64,000 nucleotides of DNA from Botryosphaeria dothidea (GCA_011503125.2 WWBZ02000073.1:2914001-2978000), one strand, 5' to 3'. Positions 45,435-56,682 are shown, counted from the first letter of the stretch. Numbers and translations are program-made. Notes: generated from the letters alone by a model not told the origin.

Positions 45435-46536
45435 CTTGCTGGCTTCTCCGGGTAGTCTTGGAGGCGGGTGCGGTCGTCGCGTCGGTGTGCAGATGCTGTT
45501 CGAGGTGTCGGGTGGTGAGGTACAGGTGTCCTTCTTCCTGAACGGTAAGGATTTCGACGTCAGTTTTTAGGTGGGCTCGAGGTAGGTGGTGCGGACAGTT
45601 GGGATTTGGAGAGGTGACGTACCCACGAGCAAGGGCCCAGGCAACAAACAAGCAATCACCGTTTGCTCCTGCGAAGCACTGTACCGCTTTGCACCATACA
45701 ACTCGGGATGGCCTATTTCATTCGCACTGCCTTCATTTCCACGGGACGGGCTTGCGCATCGGGGCCAATTGACGCTCCATTAGCACCCGGCGTTTGGATC
45801 ACTCACGACAATGATCTCGTCATATATTTCGAAATTAGTCCATAGGCAGTCGAATTACTTGTCCGGGGCGAGATCAATCCAGCTTCCTGGACTCTCAAGT
45901 CTGGAATGCTTCGATTCCCCAGGCGTGCCTTCCGCATCCGCGTTCGACATGCCTCCCGCATCCTGCATCAAGTGACAGACGCCAGTGTCTTTGCGAAAAG
46001 CTTTACTTTCTCCTCACAAACCCTGCCTCTGCAAAAATACCTCAGCATTAGACACCCGACGTAAAAAGAGCATCGCCATGACCCTGCAGGGCTGCCGAAA
46101 CGGCGAACAGACCTCGGATATGCTTTCTATGGGCTTGTATGTTGCTGAATCTCTACAGGTCAGGTTGCTGTACAGGCGCTTTCGCATTGGAACCTATATG
46201 TATACGCAATTGGTTCGTCTTGGTGACTACATCATCGAGCTTCTGGGTATTCACACGCGGACGGCTACTTCAATGCCGAACACTCTGTACTGCAAAATGA
46301 CCCTTCACGCCGCGCAATCACTGCTGAGTGGCCCAGTCAAAAGGACAATTCCGGTGTTAAACGGCTTGAAATCACGATGAGCCCCGATCGCATATATAAT
46401 CTCCCACTGCGAGCTCCGCTACTCAACCTCTCAACTTCCAGCGACCACTCCACCGCCCCTACCTCAGAACGACTTCTCATTTCTCACCCACCGATAACAA
46501 CAACACCTGTAACATCAGCAATAAGCTGAGAACGGC
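45435..46536. other. Divergent promoter region between CTK2 and the F-box-like gene
   Basis: 1.1 kb. An open frame of 131 codons at 45985-46380 has no recognisable motif and probably is not a gene, though a small lineage-specific protein cannot be excluded. No repeats seen. Confidence 0.5.
46391..46400 (+). promoter_or_regulatory. TATA box of the F-box-like gene
   Basis: CATATATAAT, 137-146 bases upstream of the ATG at 46537, followed by a CT- and AAC-rich leader. Confidence 0.5.
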
Positions 46537-47964
46537 ATGGCTGAACCCACCGACGATTCGTCGACCTTCGTCCACATCGTCAGCCTCGAGTACTTGCCAC
46601 CCGAGGAGCCATTCCCTCTCCTGAACCTACCCCGTGAGCTGAGGGACATTGTGTATGGGTACATGATGATCCGAAAGCGAATCACCGTCACTGTGGGCTA
46701 CTGTTGGGCCGACAAGGCCAAAGGAAACAAGAAACGTTTTGACCTGCGCGTCCGAGAGCGGAGGCGCACCGCCTATCAGCGGACGCTAGCGGCCGGAGAA
46801 CAATATGCCAGCTACGAAGAGATGAAGTATGGAAGGCGCAAAGCCTGGAATTACCCTAATCTCAACATCTTCCTGACCAACCGTCAAATCTACGACGAGG
46901 CTTCTGCAGTCTATTATGGGAAGAATACCTTTGAGTTTCCTGCAGCCGGCCGGACCAACAAAGTTCTTTCTGTACAAGCTTGTCATGCATTCCTTCAAGA
47001 TCGCCCGCCCCGCTCTCTGGGACGCATCAAGTCACTTGAGCTCATCATCGACAACCCTTCATACGGGCGGGAGTGCGCTGCTTGGCTCGATGGTGATGTC
47101 CTTGTTCCACTGGTGGAGTTCATTAGAGATGAGCTGGATCTGGACCGCCTTTCACTCATCATCGAGGGATGGCCTCCCGAGATGCGAAGCTCACCCTGGG
47201 ATTGGATGGGCAAGTGCAACTTCAACTCCGACAAGCCCCGCAAGTGGGTCGGCGCCCTCGCGAGGCTGAACAATCTCAAAAGCCTGTCCCTCACCTTTGA
47301 AGCGCACCCTGAGGGAGACCCGCAGCGCATCGTTGCCTGTGCGAGGTTCCTGAGGTCGCAAATGCTGAACAATGGGGCGTTGCTGGGCAGCCGGAACATC
47401 CACGCCTACGAACGCCACTGCTCCACTCAATGGAGACAGATCAATTGGAAGGCTTGTGACGTCTTCACCAGGGAGAGGCAGAGAATATACGTTGTGCAAT
47501 GCCACGATGATGAGCATGGCAATTCGCTTCTCCCGCCGAAGGCTCACCCTGAGCCACGGCTACCAGGTATCAAGGCCTTGCGAGTCCAAAAGGGGCATGA
47601 CCCTTTTGAAGTGGAAAGGGCGATCCGCAATGCTTACCAGGGCAGGATATACGTCGACTTACCGTCTATCCGCATATTCTGCGATGAGCACGACGACGAG
47701 GGGAGGGAAGATGATGACGAGGACTCGAGCAGCGACTATCTGGACTATGACCTCGGCGACGATGGAGATGATGATAGTCTGCTGAGCTTCGCTCTCGAAG
47801 AAGATGATTCGGTCTATGTACGGGATGATGAGTATTTTGATAAGTTCGAGGAGCATGGTAAGAGAGTCCTCTTAGCATGTTCTACATTGAGGCAGCTCAC
47901 TGATGTTAGCAACAGAACAAACCGGCAAGCCGTGCACTACCGGATGATCGACAGACTTACGTGA
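46537..47964 (+). CDS. F-box-like / 2EXR-type fungal protein
   Basis: Single open frame of 475 codons. Residues ~27-45 (FPLLNLPRELRDIVYGYMM) match the LP-E-R--IY motif of fungal F-box-like domains, and NLNIFLTNRQIYDEASAVYYG (~108-128) is the companion motif found in this very large fungal family. By family knowledge these may act as substrate receptors, but the role here is unknown. Residues ~385-435 are very acidic (long Asp/Glu tracts). A probable intron at 47858-47915 (GTAAGA...GCAACAG) would replace the last 35 residues by a short tail ending at 47947; both endings are possible. It converges on the HET gene with a 130-base gap. Confidence 0.75.
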   Translation: MAEPTDDSSTFVHIVSLEYLPPEEPFPLLNLPRELRDIVYGYMMIRKRITVTVGYCWADKAKGNKKRFDLRVRERRRTAYQRTLAAGEQYASYEEMKYGRRKAWNYPNLNIFLTNRQIYDEASAVYYGKNTFEFPAAGRTNKVLSVQACHAFLQDRPPRSLGRIKSLELIIDNPSYGRECAAWLDGDVLVPLVEFIRDELDLDRLSLIIEGWPPEMRSSPWDWMGKCNFNSDKPRKWVGALARLNNLKSLSLTFEAHPEGDPQRIVACARFLRSQMLNNGALLGSRNIHAYERHCSTQWRQINWKACDVFTRERQRIYVVQCHDDEHGNSLLPPKAHPEPRLPGIKALRVQKGHDPFEVERAIRNAYQGRIYVDLPSIRIFCDEHDDEGREDDDEDSSSDYLDYDLGDDGDDDSLLSFALEEDDSVYVRDDEYFDKFEEHGKRVLLACSTLRQLTDVSNRTNRQAVHYRMIDRLT

Positions 47965-48094
47965 CGGCAGCCGTGATCGCAGACAGAAGAGTTTGGAAGT
48001 AAACCGTAGACGGAACAGTGCTGTAAAGGCGTGTGATGGCAAAATGGCGGATGCAAAGAATAGGATGGTCTATGCAAGATTATAGGAAAGAACA

Positions 48095-50233
48095 TTAAAC
48101 AATAGTTATGATTTTCTCCTCGCAATCCTTCTTGAAGAGCTCCGCTGACCCGGGTTCCTTTTCGTTGTCAAGGATGAAGATACCAACGCGCCAAAACTGC
48201 TCCGACTTCCCCGTCGGCAACAACATTAACCCTCCATATTGGGACCCATGACCGGTTTGCACCAACCTTAGCATAACGAGGTCTACGATCAAGGCATAGG
48301 GTATTCTTTCACCATTTGAAACAGCCATACGAGGCTCCATCCAGTCCAGACCTATGCAAAGCCCAGCCTGATTTTCAATAAAAGAGAAAGGACCGCGGTC
48401 TGATCGATATAGAGGCAGCTCCGGCGGAACGCACACAGCCCCTCTGACTCTGAGATATCCGCTGACGAGCCTACCAAACGTATTCTTCGTCCTAGCAGCA
48501 GTCTTGCACTCCAGCACCTCGGCAACGGTGTAAACGCGCTTCCCACCCAACCCGAGCGGCCACTGCCAATGCACCTTGTGCGCCTGCGACGCCCAGCTCC
48601 ACGACGGCGCCACGAACTCCTGCTCGGCGGCAAACCGCAGCCGCGCCTGCAGGCTCTGCGTCGCCGCCAGCTTCGCGCAGCACCACAGCAGCCAGTAGCA
48701 CAAGCCGTCCTCCCACAGGCCGGCCAAATACCTACCGCCCTCCCTCGCGCGCGCCAGCTCGCGCGCCCACGCCGCCACCGCCGCCAGCCGGTCCTGCGCG
48801 ACCGTGAACCGGCGCCCGGAGTACTCCTGCACGCACCCGTACCACGTCCCGCCGTAGAAGCCGACGGCGCCCCCGGCCTTCTGCGACACGCGCGCCAGGT
48901 TCTCGCGGAAGTGCTCGCCGTGCCGGTAGCGCCGCGTCGCCCGGCGCTGCGGCGCCTGCAGCCGGAAGCCGCACTGGTAGTACGCGGTCGCCGCCGTGAA
49001 GAACAGCTTGCGCCGCGAGAACAGGCTCTCCTGGAACGTCCAGCCGCGCGTGCGCCACGCGGACTGCTCGATGTCGCGCGCGCCCAGCCCGCGCGCCTCG
49101 CGCAGGTGGTACGTCCCGGCGATGGACGGCACGGTGGATGACGGGCCGTAGCGCACCGCGACGCGGCGGGCGGGCTGGAAGCGCAGGAAGCCGTCGTGGC
49201 AGGACGAGCCGGCGGCGGCGATGAGCGTGACGTAGGCGTGGTGGTAGACTTCGTTCATCTGGATCGACTCGGTGTCCCAGTCGTGCACGTCGTCCTGGAT
49301 GATGCAGAGCGAGTCGATCCAGAGGTAGCGGATGCCGAGGCTGCGGGTGACGACGACGGCGTCCTGGTAGTTCTTGGGGAGGGTGGCGAAGGGGATGTTG
49401 TCGAGCCAGGCGGCGAGGGAGTCGGTCGTCGTTCGCAGCGGCGGGCAGTCCGCGTCGCCCCAGCAGTGGCTCAGCGCGACGTACTTCCAGTCGGCCGAGT
49501 TGGCGGCTTTGCCGGAGTGGACGACGCGGATCTTTGACGGTTCGTCGTGAGGGGCCCCGACGTCGACGAGCCGCGTTGGTATTTTTTTGTTGCTTTCTTG
49601 CGGATGGCACGTTCCGACGCAGCCTTCTACCCAGCCTTTTGCTATTTCCAGCGTCTCTTCCAGTGACAGATCCTCGGACTGGGGCTTCATCTTGATTCCC
49701 AGCCAGGGGGTGCATGGATCGTCTCTCTCGGATTCAATGCAACAGAATTTTGGGTCCGTGAGATACCTGGTGTCCCCATTGCGGCGGGTAATAGATGCGG
49801 CAATCGACAGACCCAGCAGTCTGGATGTTTCTCGATTCCATTCGTATGCCAGTTTCAGGTTGACGTTGGTGGCGCCTGGTATTCTCGCGCACTTGGTCAT
49901 GAAATAGCTGGTCAAGAGGACCTCGCAGAACGGGCATCCTGCCTCAGCTGTTGCTGTGATAGATGGGAGGTCCGGGAAGGTATCGGTGCGGTCGTAGTTG
50001 AGATAAAATTGGACGACGATGTCCTCTTTCGATTCGGAAGAATTGTACACGAGTCTGTCTTGCCTTTCTTTCAATCCTGCTACGAACTGACAGCCTTTCG
50101 ATGCGTCGGCATAATCTTCTTCGCGGAATGGAATGCCTTTGCAATACTCGCAAAGGCTGCGGGGCTGGTCTCCCTGGGATTCGAACTTGGGAGGTAGGGC
50201 GCCACTGCTGAAGGCGCCGTGGGAAACAGACAT
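48095..50233 (-). CDS. HET-domain (heterokaryon incompatibility) protein
   Basis: Intact single-exon frame of 712 codons on the minus strand. The N-terminal ~240 residues contain Cys pairs typical of these proteins (SLCEYCKGIPF, AGCPFCEVLL). The HET domain spans ~249-400: WKYVALSHCWG (249-259), LPKNYQDAVVVTRSLGIRYL (285-304) and WIDSLCIIQDD (305-315), then a MNEVYHHAYVTLIAAAG block and RTRGWTFQESLFSRR near 400. HET proteins trigger cell death when unlike fungal individuals fuse; the HET domain is the death effector. Parts of the C-terminal half are very GC-rich, which creates long open shadows on the other strand. First of four HET/NACHT genes or relics in 10 kb. Confidence 0.92.
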   Translation of the reverse strand: MSVSHGAFSSGALPPKFESQGDQPRSLCEYCKGIPFREEDYADASKGCQFVAGLKERQDRLVYNSSESKEDIVVQFYLNYDRTDTFPDLPSITATAEAGCPFCEVLLTSYFMTKCARIPGATNVNLKLAYEWNRETSRLLGLSIAASITRRNGDTRYLTDPKFCCIESERDDPCTPWLGIKMKPQSEDLSLEETLEIAKGWVEGCVGTCHPQESNKKIPTRLVDVGAPHDEPSKIRVVHSGKAANSADWKYVALSHCWGDADCPPLRTTTDSLAAWLDNIPFATLPKNYQDAVVVTRSLGIRYLWIDSLCIIQDDVHDWDTESIQMNEVYHHAYVTLIAAAGSSCHDGFLRFQPARRVAVRYGPSSTVPSIAGTYHLREARGLGARDIEQSAWRTRGWTFQESLFSRRKLFFTAATAYYQCGFRLQAPQRRATRRYRHGEHFRENLARVSQKAGGAVGFYGGTWYGCVQEYSGRRFTVAQDRLAAVAAWARELARAREGGRYLAGLWEDGLCYWLLWCCAKLAATQSLQARLRFAAEQEFVAPSWSWASQAHKVHWQWPLGLGGKRVYTVAEVLECKTAARTKNTFGRLVSGYLRVRGAVCVPPELPLYRSDRGPFSFIENQAGLCIGLDWMEPRMAVSNGERIPYALIVDLVMLRLVQTGHGSQYGGLMLLPTGKSEQFWRVGIFILDNEKEPGSAELFKKDCEEKIITIV

Positions 50234-50811
50234 AAGCGGTTAGCTGTACGATAGCCTTGGCATGGGTCTGTCTGTAGCAGCGGTCGTTGATGGCATGCTG
50301 TACGAGTACGATGACCTCCAGGGCGGGTTGGATGCCGGAATGTTTTGTGAGGAGATTCTGCTGATGCGATGAGGGGTAGTAATACGGGGGCTAAAATAGT
50401 GACCAATCAGAGGACCCTGTTGGTGCAACCTTTCACATAATCAACCTTTCGCTGGGTTGGTTGGGAGCGCCGAATCCGCTTACGTCTAGATGGCACGCAT
50501 GCAGGTGTTGACACCCAGAGAATTGAGGGTAACAGTGTTGCAGAGCACCTTGTATTGCAAGGTTAATACAAAGTATTGTAACGTGATGTTGTTAGCAGCA
50601 GTGTGGAAGACATGCTGATCCCAATGGCCATTTTTTAGGCCTGAATTCGCTTTCGGTTTGCTTCTGCTAGAGCATATTCTCCAAGCAGGCGTTCCAAGAG
50701 TTGCATGAAGCAATCCTTTGTCGGCTTGCTTACCAAATCCTTGCACTGCTGCCTAGCCGACGAGGCCCAACACATCTACCGGTTCTCTTGCACTTCCCTA
50801 TAGCTGCTAAG
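50234..50811. other. Divergent intergenic region between the two HET genes
   Basis: 578 bases. No TATA box is clear. Contains repeated TTGCAAGG/TATTGTAACG-like AT-rich stretches near 50550-50590. No gene seen. Confidence 0.5.
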
Positions 50812-52568
50812 ATGCATAGTAACCATTGTGATGTTTGCGCCCAAATACATGCCGATAAAGAAGTTCCACGAGAAGGTCTACGTCCAGACCTCGAGAACGT
50901 AGCATGGCCAGCAAAACAGGGTTGCGCATTCTGCAGCCTTGTTATCCAAGCAATACGACTCTTCCTACCCCCCTTACCGGACTCGTTTAATGGCTTTCCC
51001 GAAGATGCAAAGCTGATTATTCATCAGCCCACGGTGAACGGGAAGGGCCTGATACTCTGGGTTCATTGGACTGATCTCAAGGATCATGTCAGCATAGATG
51101 ACTTTGTCGTGTTCGGGAGACGAATTGAGCTCTTCACCTTGATTAGTAAGTCTATCCATATTTCAAGATCAAGGCTAGGTCCTTAGAAACAACTCACAGA
51201 GCAGCCTTCTCCGTGGCAGATTATTGGAGCGTGTAGGCCACTTGGGAACGAGATCAGCCTGGATACCTGCATACAGTACGTTCAGGCATGGATCGAAAGC
51301 TGTCAAACGCACCACGCAGAATGCCATGTCCCAGTTGACACACGTTTACCAACGCGAGTCATCGAGATCGACTTGGACACTGCGGCACTGGGTCCGCGTC
51401 TCACAGAGTCATCGAGGAAACGCGCACCATATATTGCATTGAGCCATTGCTGGTGTTCATCACAACCAATTACAACTAAAAACGCCACTATGTCTCGTCA
51501 CATGGATGGAATCCCTTGGTCTTCGCTTCCTTCCACCTTCCGAGATGCCTTGCTATTGACCTGCGGTCTCGGTATCCGTTACCTCTGGATTAATTCAATT
51601 TGTATCATTCAAGATAACCGCGAGGATCGGGAGATGGGGGCAGCACGCATGGTAGAAATGTACGGAAATTCATATCTGACTATTGCGGCCTCTTCATCAC
51701 CTGGCGCTGACGCAGGGGTTTTCTGGAACACGGACTTCAAGGACATCATCACCTATGAGCTCACGGAAGTCTCCGCAGACGGCTTTCCCCGTCAGTGTAT
51801 ACGCCCATGAGCGAATCCAGCACATGAAGCCGAACGAAGATTATCCGCTGCTCACCCGGGCTTGGACGTACCAGGAACATCTCCTGGCCAAGCGCGTCTT
51901 GCAGTTCAGCAGGGCTGAGTTGGTCTAGGAATGCAACACGCGAAATCGGTGTTGCTGCACGGCCGACGAGCTTGACGGATGTGACGGCGATGGGGTGTCT
52001 CACCTAAAAGATCTTTCCGCGAAGTCGGATTTTGCCCGCCTACTCAATTCCCGCTTTGATGGCCCTGATCTGGCTAACAAAGATGTATCGCTAGCCCGTT
52101 CGCGTGTGACCACGATCAGGAAAGAGTGGAACTCGATGGTCGGGCGATACATGAACCGGATCCTCACGAAGCTAGAAGATCGGCTCCCAGCACTGGCAGG
52201 TGTAGCGCGTGAGGTCCACCGGGTGGCGCAGACCGGCTATCTCGCGGGCTTGTGGAGCGATGATATGTTTGCTGGGCTGCTCTGGTACTGCACATTTCAA
52301 GACATCTCTCAGATCAAGGCGCAACGGAGAGCGCCGTCGTGGTTGTGGGTGTAGGTCGAGATTTACATCACCTGGGTTTCTCATCAACCGGACGAAAAGA
52401 GCGATGGTGCTTGCATCGAAATACTCGAAGCTGAATGCCGTTGACCCTTTTGGTGCCGTATGTGAGGGCGCTTTTCTGCGGCTAAGAGGGAAGATGGTGG
52501 AAACTGAGTTTGGATACGACGTCTTCAAATTTTCTCCGCATCTTTGCGTCCGAAACGGCTTTAAGTAG
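50812..52568 (+). pseudogene. Decayed HET-domain gene
   Basis: Exon 1 is 50812-51145 (MHSNHCDVCAQIH, CAFCSLVIQ); an intron at 51146-51199 (GTAAGT...CTCACAG) joins in frame to the HET domain at ~51430-51700 (APYIALSHCWCSS, LPSTFRDALLLTCGLGIRYL, WINSICIIQDN). Lesions: a C4 run at 51787-51790 that is one base too long; TAG at 51926-51928 at the Trp of the LVWEC-type motif; TAG at 52352-52354 in the WLWV region; and a frame change just after it. Homology resumes in another frame to 52568 (FLINRTKRAMVLASKY). The TAG at 51926 fits a single G to A transition. It diverges from the intact HET gene and is not a close copy of it by eye. Probably inactive, though the HET domain itself is uninterrupted. 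Confidence 0.82.
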
Positions 52569-53171
52569 AACTTTGTGAAGAGTCGGCGCCACTTGACTCA
52601 GGAGCCGGGATTCTTGTACGAGGGTGACAAAGTAACTATATATTCTTTGTGTTGAGAAAACAGCTGTACTGGCCGTGGTTTGGTCATCCGGCAATGCCAG
52701 ATGAGCAGACCAGTTGAGGGCTGCTAGGCCTTCCTAGACAGGACTAGTGTAGCACGTGACCCACACGTATATCTTCCAGTGTAGTCACGGTAGGTAGAAC
52801 CATAGAACATCTTTCCACAAGCTATCTCTATACCGCTGCTATCGCAACACTTTGGTAAGTAAAATGTAGATAAGGAAGAGGGCCGGCTTTTAAACCATTA
52901 TAAGATTTTTGGTTCTCTAGAGCCAGCATTGCCTCGATGTAGGCGCCGATTACCGCTTTTTAAAGCGCTCTGTCTTTTTGGAATGGATGCTGAAAGGCAC
53001 GGGTTATGTAATCCGTTAGCGATCTGCTGACATTTGTGTTACCTTGGTCATTAGGTCCCACTTTTCACAGCCCTGCTTGCTGCGTGTTCTTCGTCAACCC
53101 CGCTTCACTTTTCCCAGCGCTACTACCATCCTATCCTCACTCTTAATCACCACTTTCGGCAGCGGCTGATC
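52569..53171. other. Intergenic region before the NACHT gene
   Basis: 603 bases, no gene recognised. TATATTCTTTG at 52638 and CT-rich DNA near 53090-53150 are weak promoter candidates. Confidence 0.45.
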
Positions 53172-55986
53172 ATGGAGGCTCTTGCAGCTGCCAGTCTTGC
53201 TGGCAATATCCTCCAGTTCATCGATACCACGAGCAAGCTTGTCTCCACAGCTCGACAGTTGCACAGCCTCGGGGCCAAGCAGGAGTACAGAGAACTTGAA
53301 ACTATCGCAAAAGAAATCCGGGATCATGCCGAGCAGGTGACCCCCTCTGAGCCGCCTGAAGACAAATCTTTGTCCAAGGAAGAAGAGGGGCTCAGGGCCC
53401 TTGGCCGTGAATGTGTCGAAATCACCAACGAGTTAATTCCCGTACTCGACAAACTCAAAGCTAAGGAGGGTCAATCGAAACTCAGAAGCTTTTATCAGAC
53501 CGTGTTGAGCGAGTGGAAAAAAGAGGAGATTGCGGCGCTTGAGAAGAGACTGGATCGGATGGGTCAAAACTTGAGCAACTCCCTCGTTCACAGCGATCAA
53601 CGAAAATTATATGGGCGGATTGACCAGCTTGCTGAGGATAACAGACGTCTCCAGGCAAACAGGTCACAAGAAATCAATGAGCTGAAAGAGGATTTTCGAA
53701 AGGCTTTCGCGGAGATCAGATCTGAGCAAAATCGAAGAGAGACCTTGAACAAGGTGTCCGTACTATTACTCCATGCTGGAGAGAAAGGCATCCAGTACTC
53801 AGCAGAACAACTACTCCTGGAACAGTTGCGGTTCGATGTGATGGATGATCGCCATGTTGCAATTTCTGCAGCACACAAGCAGACCTTTGCCTGGATATTT
53901 GAAGAGGCATCAAACGATCAACGCTCTCTTCCAGAGTTCGACGACTGGCTGGCGTCAGAGGACAATCTTTACTGGATAACAGGAAAGCCAGGCTCTGGTA
54001 AATCCACACTCATGAAATACCTTTGCAAGCATCAGAAAACGAGGACGAAGCTTTCGAGATGGGCATGTGATCATCGTCTCATCACTGCAAACTTCTTTTT
54101 CTGGAACGCCGGACGCAATAGTCTGCAAAAATCACAACAAGGTCTCCTGCGCTCCCTCGTCTATCAGATCCTGCGAGAATGTCCATCGATCATCTCGCAA
54201 GTCTATTCCGATCTCTGGCCTGCTTACAGCCTCGCAACAAGGAATCAAGGGGAAGACCCTGTAGCCTTATGGCCAGTAAAAGTTTCGATTCACGACCTGC
54301 TGGCCGTGCTGCGCAAAGCGATCGTTCTTCTCTCTCCGTCTGATGTGCGCTTCGGATTTTTCATCGATGGCCTCGACGAGTACGATGGCGAACCCCAGGA
54401 TATCATTGAGCTTATTCGTACACTCAGGAACTTCACGAACGTAAAAATCTGTATATCAAGCCGTCCCTGGAATGAATTTGAGCACGCTTTCGGCCAAGAC
54501 GCCTCGAGGAAATTGTATATGCAAGAGTTCAACAAAGGCGACATCAGCTTGTACATACACGATGAGCTTGAGCAGGATTCAGAATATGAAGACTTGGATG
54601 GAGATGAATCATGCCGCAATGAGCTCATCGCCGAAATCAATGAAGCGTCACAAGGCGTGTTTCTTTGGGTCCATCTCGTTGTTCAATCATTTCAGCAAGG
54701 CCTTATCAACGGAGATAGAATTGTCGACCTCCAAGCAAAGCTTCGGACCTTGCCTACGGACCTGAACGATTATTTCGAAAGAATCTTATTCTCCGACGTT
54801 GGTGAGTTTTACAGGCAGCAATCTGCAAAGATGTTTTCAGTGACACTCGCTGCGATGGAAACCCTGCCCTTGATGATTTACTGGTTCATCGATCAAGACA
54901 CATCGCCCATCGACATGAATATAGGAGCCATGAGCATGCAGAAGACAACCCGAAGCTTTAGACAGATCCGGAAGAGACTCAACAATCTATGCAAGGGCCT
55001 CCTGGAGGTACGATATGTGTCTGCTGGTGATTCAGAGGACGCGCTCCCATCAAGTGTTCTTTTCAACTGGAAGGTTGACTTCCTTCACCGGACCGTACGA
55101 GACTTCCTCATAACACCAGACACACAACGACTTCTCAAAGAAATGGGACCAAGAGAGCTTTAATGCCAATGCAAGCATCTGCAAGGCCTTGCTTGCGCAG
55201 ATCAAGACAGTCCCACCAGAGTACGGGTATTTCCTGCCCAGCGGACCAACTCGGAGGCTTTTTCAGGCCTTCATGCATCATGCAAAAGTTTTGGATGAGA
55301 CGGATCATCTCAGATCACTTGAAATATCCCTTCTTGATGATCTTGAAATCACCATACGACACTTCGACGATGTGATCTGCGGAAAAACTCACCGCAGTTT
55401 GTGGATATGTCCACGACAGGAATCCAACTACAACAGGGCACAATTTTTGGAAGAATGCGTCTCTGCCGGTCTTTTTGAGTATATTATGAACAAAACCAGC
55501 GGACCGGATGCCAAAAGCCCTACCGACACGCTTCCGACAGCCCTGAAAGCTTTTGACTCCAGCCTTGTCCATGCACTGTTGGAAAAGGGTGCCGATCCAA
55601 ATGGCCCATCTGCAAATGGCACCATCTGGATAGATTTTCTCAAACTGCTTCATGAGGGCAACAAAATCGGACAAACTGAAGAGAATGCAAAAATAATGAC
55701 AGAACAAAACTATCTCACCGTCAAAGAAATGCTCACTTATGGAGCAGCAATAGATATGAAAATTCTAGACGTGGATGAACATCCGCTGACAGTTGAAGAG
55801 ATGATATCTGATGCGCTCGGGGCGTCCCAAATGTCACTTCTGCAGCGATATTTCGACGGCGTCCCACAAGAGCAGAATTTGGAGTGCCGGACGCTCCAGC
55901 AAGACCCTGAAGCACGACCGCAAAGCCGTGTAAGGTCATCTATCAAGAAGTACTTTCAGGGTTTTGGGAGGAGCGGAACGAAGTAA
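53172..55986 (+). pseudogene. NACHT STAND (fungal NLR-like) gene with a one-base frameshift
   Basis: The first frame, 53172-55163, gives 663 residues. N-terminal MEALAAASLAGNILQFIDTT (about 20 residues) opens a helical STAND effector-type domain, followed by coiled coil (~60-190). NACHT NTPase: Walker A WITGKPGSGKSTLMKYL (~268-284), Walker B FGFFIDGLDEYDG (~393-405) and a sensor-like KICISSRPW (~427). VDFLHRTVRDFL (~636) is the conserved motif after the NTPase. The frame then stops at 55161-55163, but family-like sequence continues in the next frame to 55986 (FNANASICKALLAQIKTVPP, later LLEKGADPNGP, ankyrin-like). One surplus base, most simply in the A-run at 55137-55139, explains it; no intron donor is near. 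Total would be ~937 codons. Either a true lesion or a sequence error; a shortened NACHT protein could still be made. Confidence 0.82.
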
Positions 55987-56094
55987 CCAATCTAGTATTT
56001 CTTTGCATACATGGGAAAAATATGGCGCAACCTTAGGTCATGTGGCATGCTGGGAGTTTTTTTGTGAGGATGCCAAGGCCAGGTAATTCTCTCC
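55987..56094. other. 3' flank of the NACHT gene
   Basis: 108 bases of unremarkable AT-rich DNA ending in the TCTCC target site (56090-56094) of the solo LTR. Confidence 0.5.
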
Positions 56095-56391
56095 TATTGA
56101 ACAAATGGGTTGTTTGTATAGGGAGTGAAGTTCATCGTAGATTGGCATGAGGAGGAGGAGGGTAGGTGACCCGGTCCCTCTTATATAGTAGCTATATAAC
56201 AAATTCTCGGTGTTGACCCTTGTTGGAAATATTGTCTCAGAATGCTCCGAATTAGGTTTAGCGTCAAATAGTCTATATAGCAGGCACCCTCTCATACCCC
56301 TCTCATGAGACATGCCAACAATCCAGACAATAATCAAATCAACTTGATTTCTAACAACCCTTGGTTCAATCAGACCCTGTTTCTCCCAACA
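56095..56391 (-). repeat. Solo copia-type LTR interrupted by a second solo LTR
   Basis: Bounded by a 5-bp target-site duplication TCTCC (56090-56094 and 56392-56396). Outside the nested insert it is ~156 bp and resembles the Copia A/B/C LTR in reverse: GGCATGAGGAGGA, GGGTAGGTGACCC, CTTATATAGTAGCTAT and AGACCCTGTTTCTCC. It differs enough to be a separate subfamily. The left end is TATTGAAC (TG to TA), the right end CCCAACA. No internal region is present, so it arose by LTR-LTR recombination. Confidence 0.85.
56221..56356. repeat. 136-bp solo LTR nested in the solo LTR
   Basis: Begins TGTTGGAAATATTG and ends TTTCTAACA, with the TG...CA ends and short inverted termini of LTRs, flanked by the 5-bp duplication ACCCT (56216-56220 and 56357-56361). 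Removing it with one ACCCT restores the outer LTR sequence TTGACCCTTGG. Not related to the other LTRs in the window. A small non-autonomous element is an alternative. Confidence 0.8.
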
Positions 56392-56682
56392 TCTCCCAAA
56401 TAGTTCGTTCGCTAATTTCTGCTGTGCTTAAGCTCCCGGGATTATTCTATGGGACTTATTTTCATGTCAGCCACCTACAGGAAGTTCAGATGATACACTG
56501 AACTTTTTTTGAACGTTGTATCTAGACGCTAAACTACTATGGGTTCTGTGAGACTTCGAACGGGCTGTTCATTGGGAAATTTCTCTCAATTTTCAAGTAC
56601 AGCGCTACTCCATGTTGCAAACTTTATTTCGGTACCTGCCATGTCACTTATTATCTATCTTGTGCTTAACCTTTGAGTTCTG
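56392..56682. other. Intergenic region
   Basis: About 290 bases right of the solo LTR; no gene, promoter motif or repeat recognised apart from the TCTCC duplication. Confidence 0.45.

Noticed and set aside
45985..46380. 131-codon open frame as a gene
   Set aside because: No motif, no splice structure and no codon bias; lies in a divergent promoter region. Kept only as a remark under the intergenic entry.
48569..49715. Long frames on both strands inside the HET gene (190 and 327 codons)
   Set aside because: Shadows in a GC-rich stretch; Arg/Ala-rich translations with no family.
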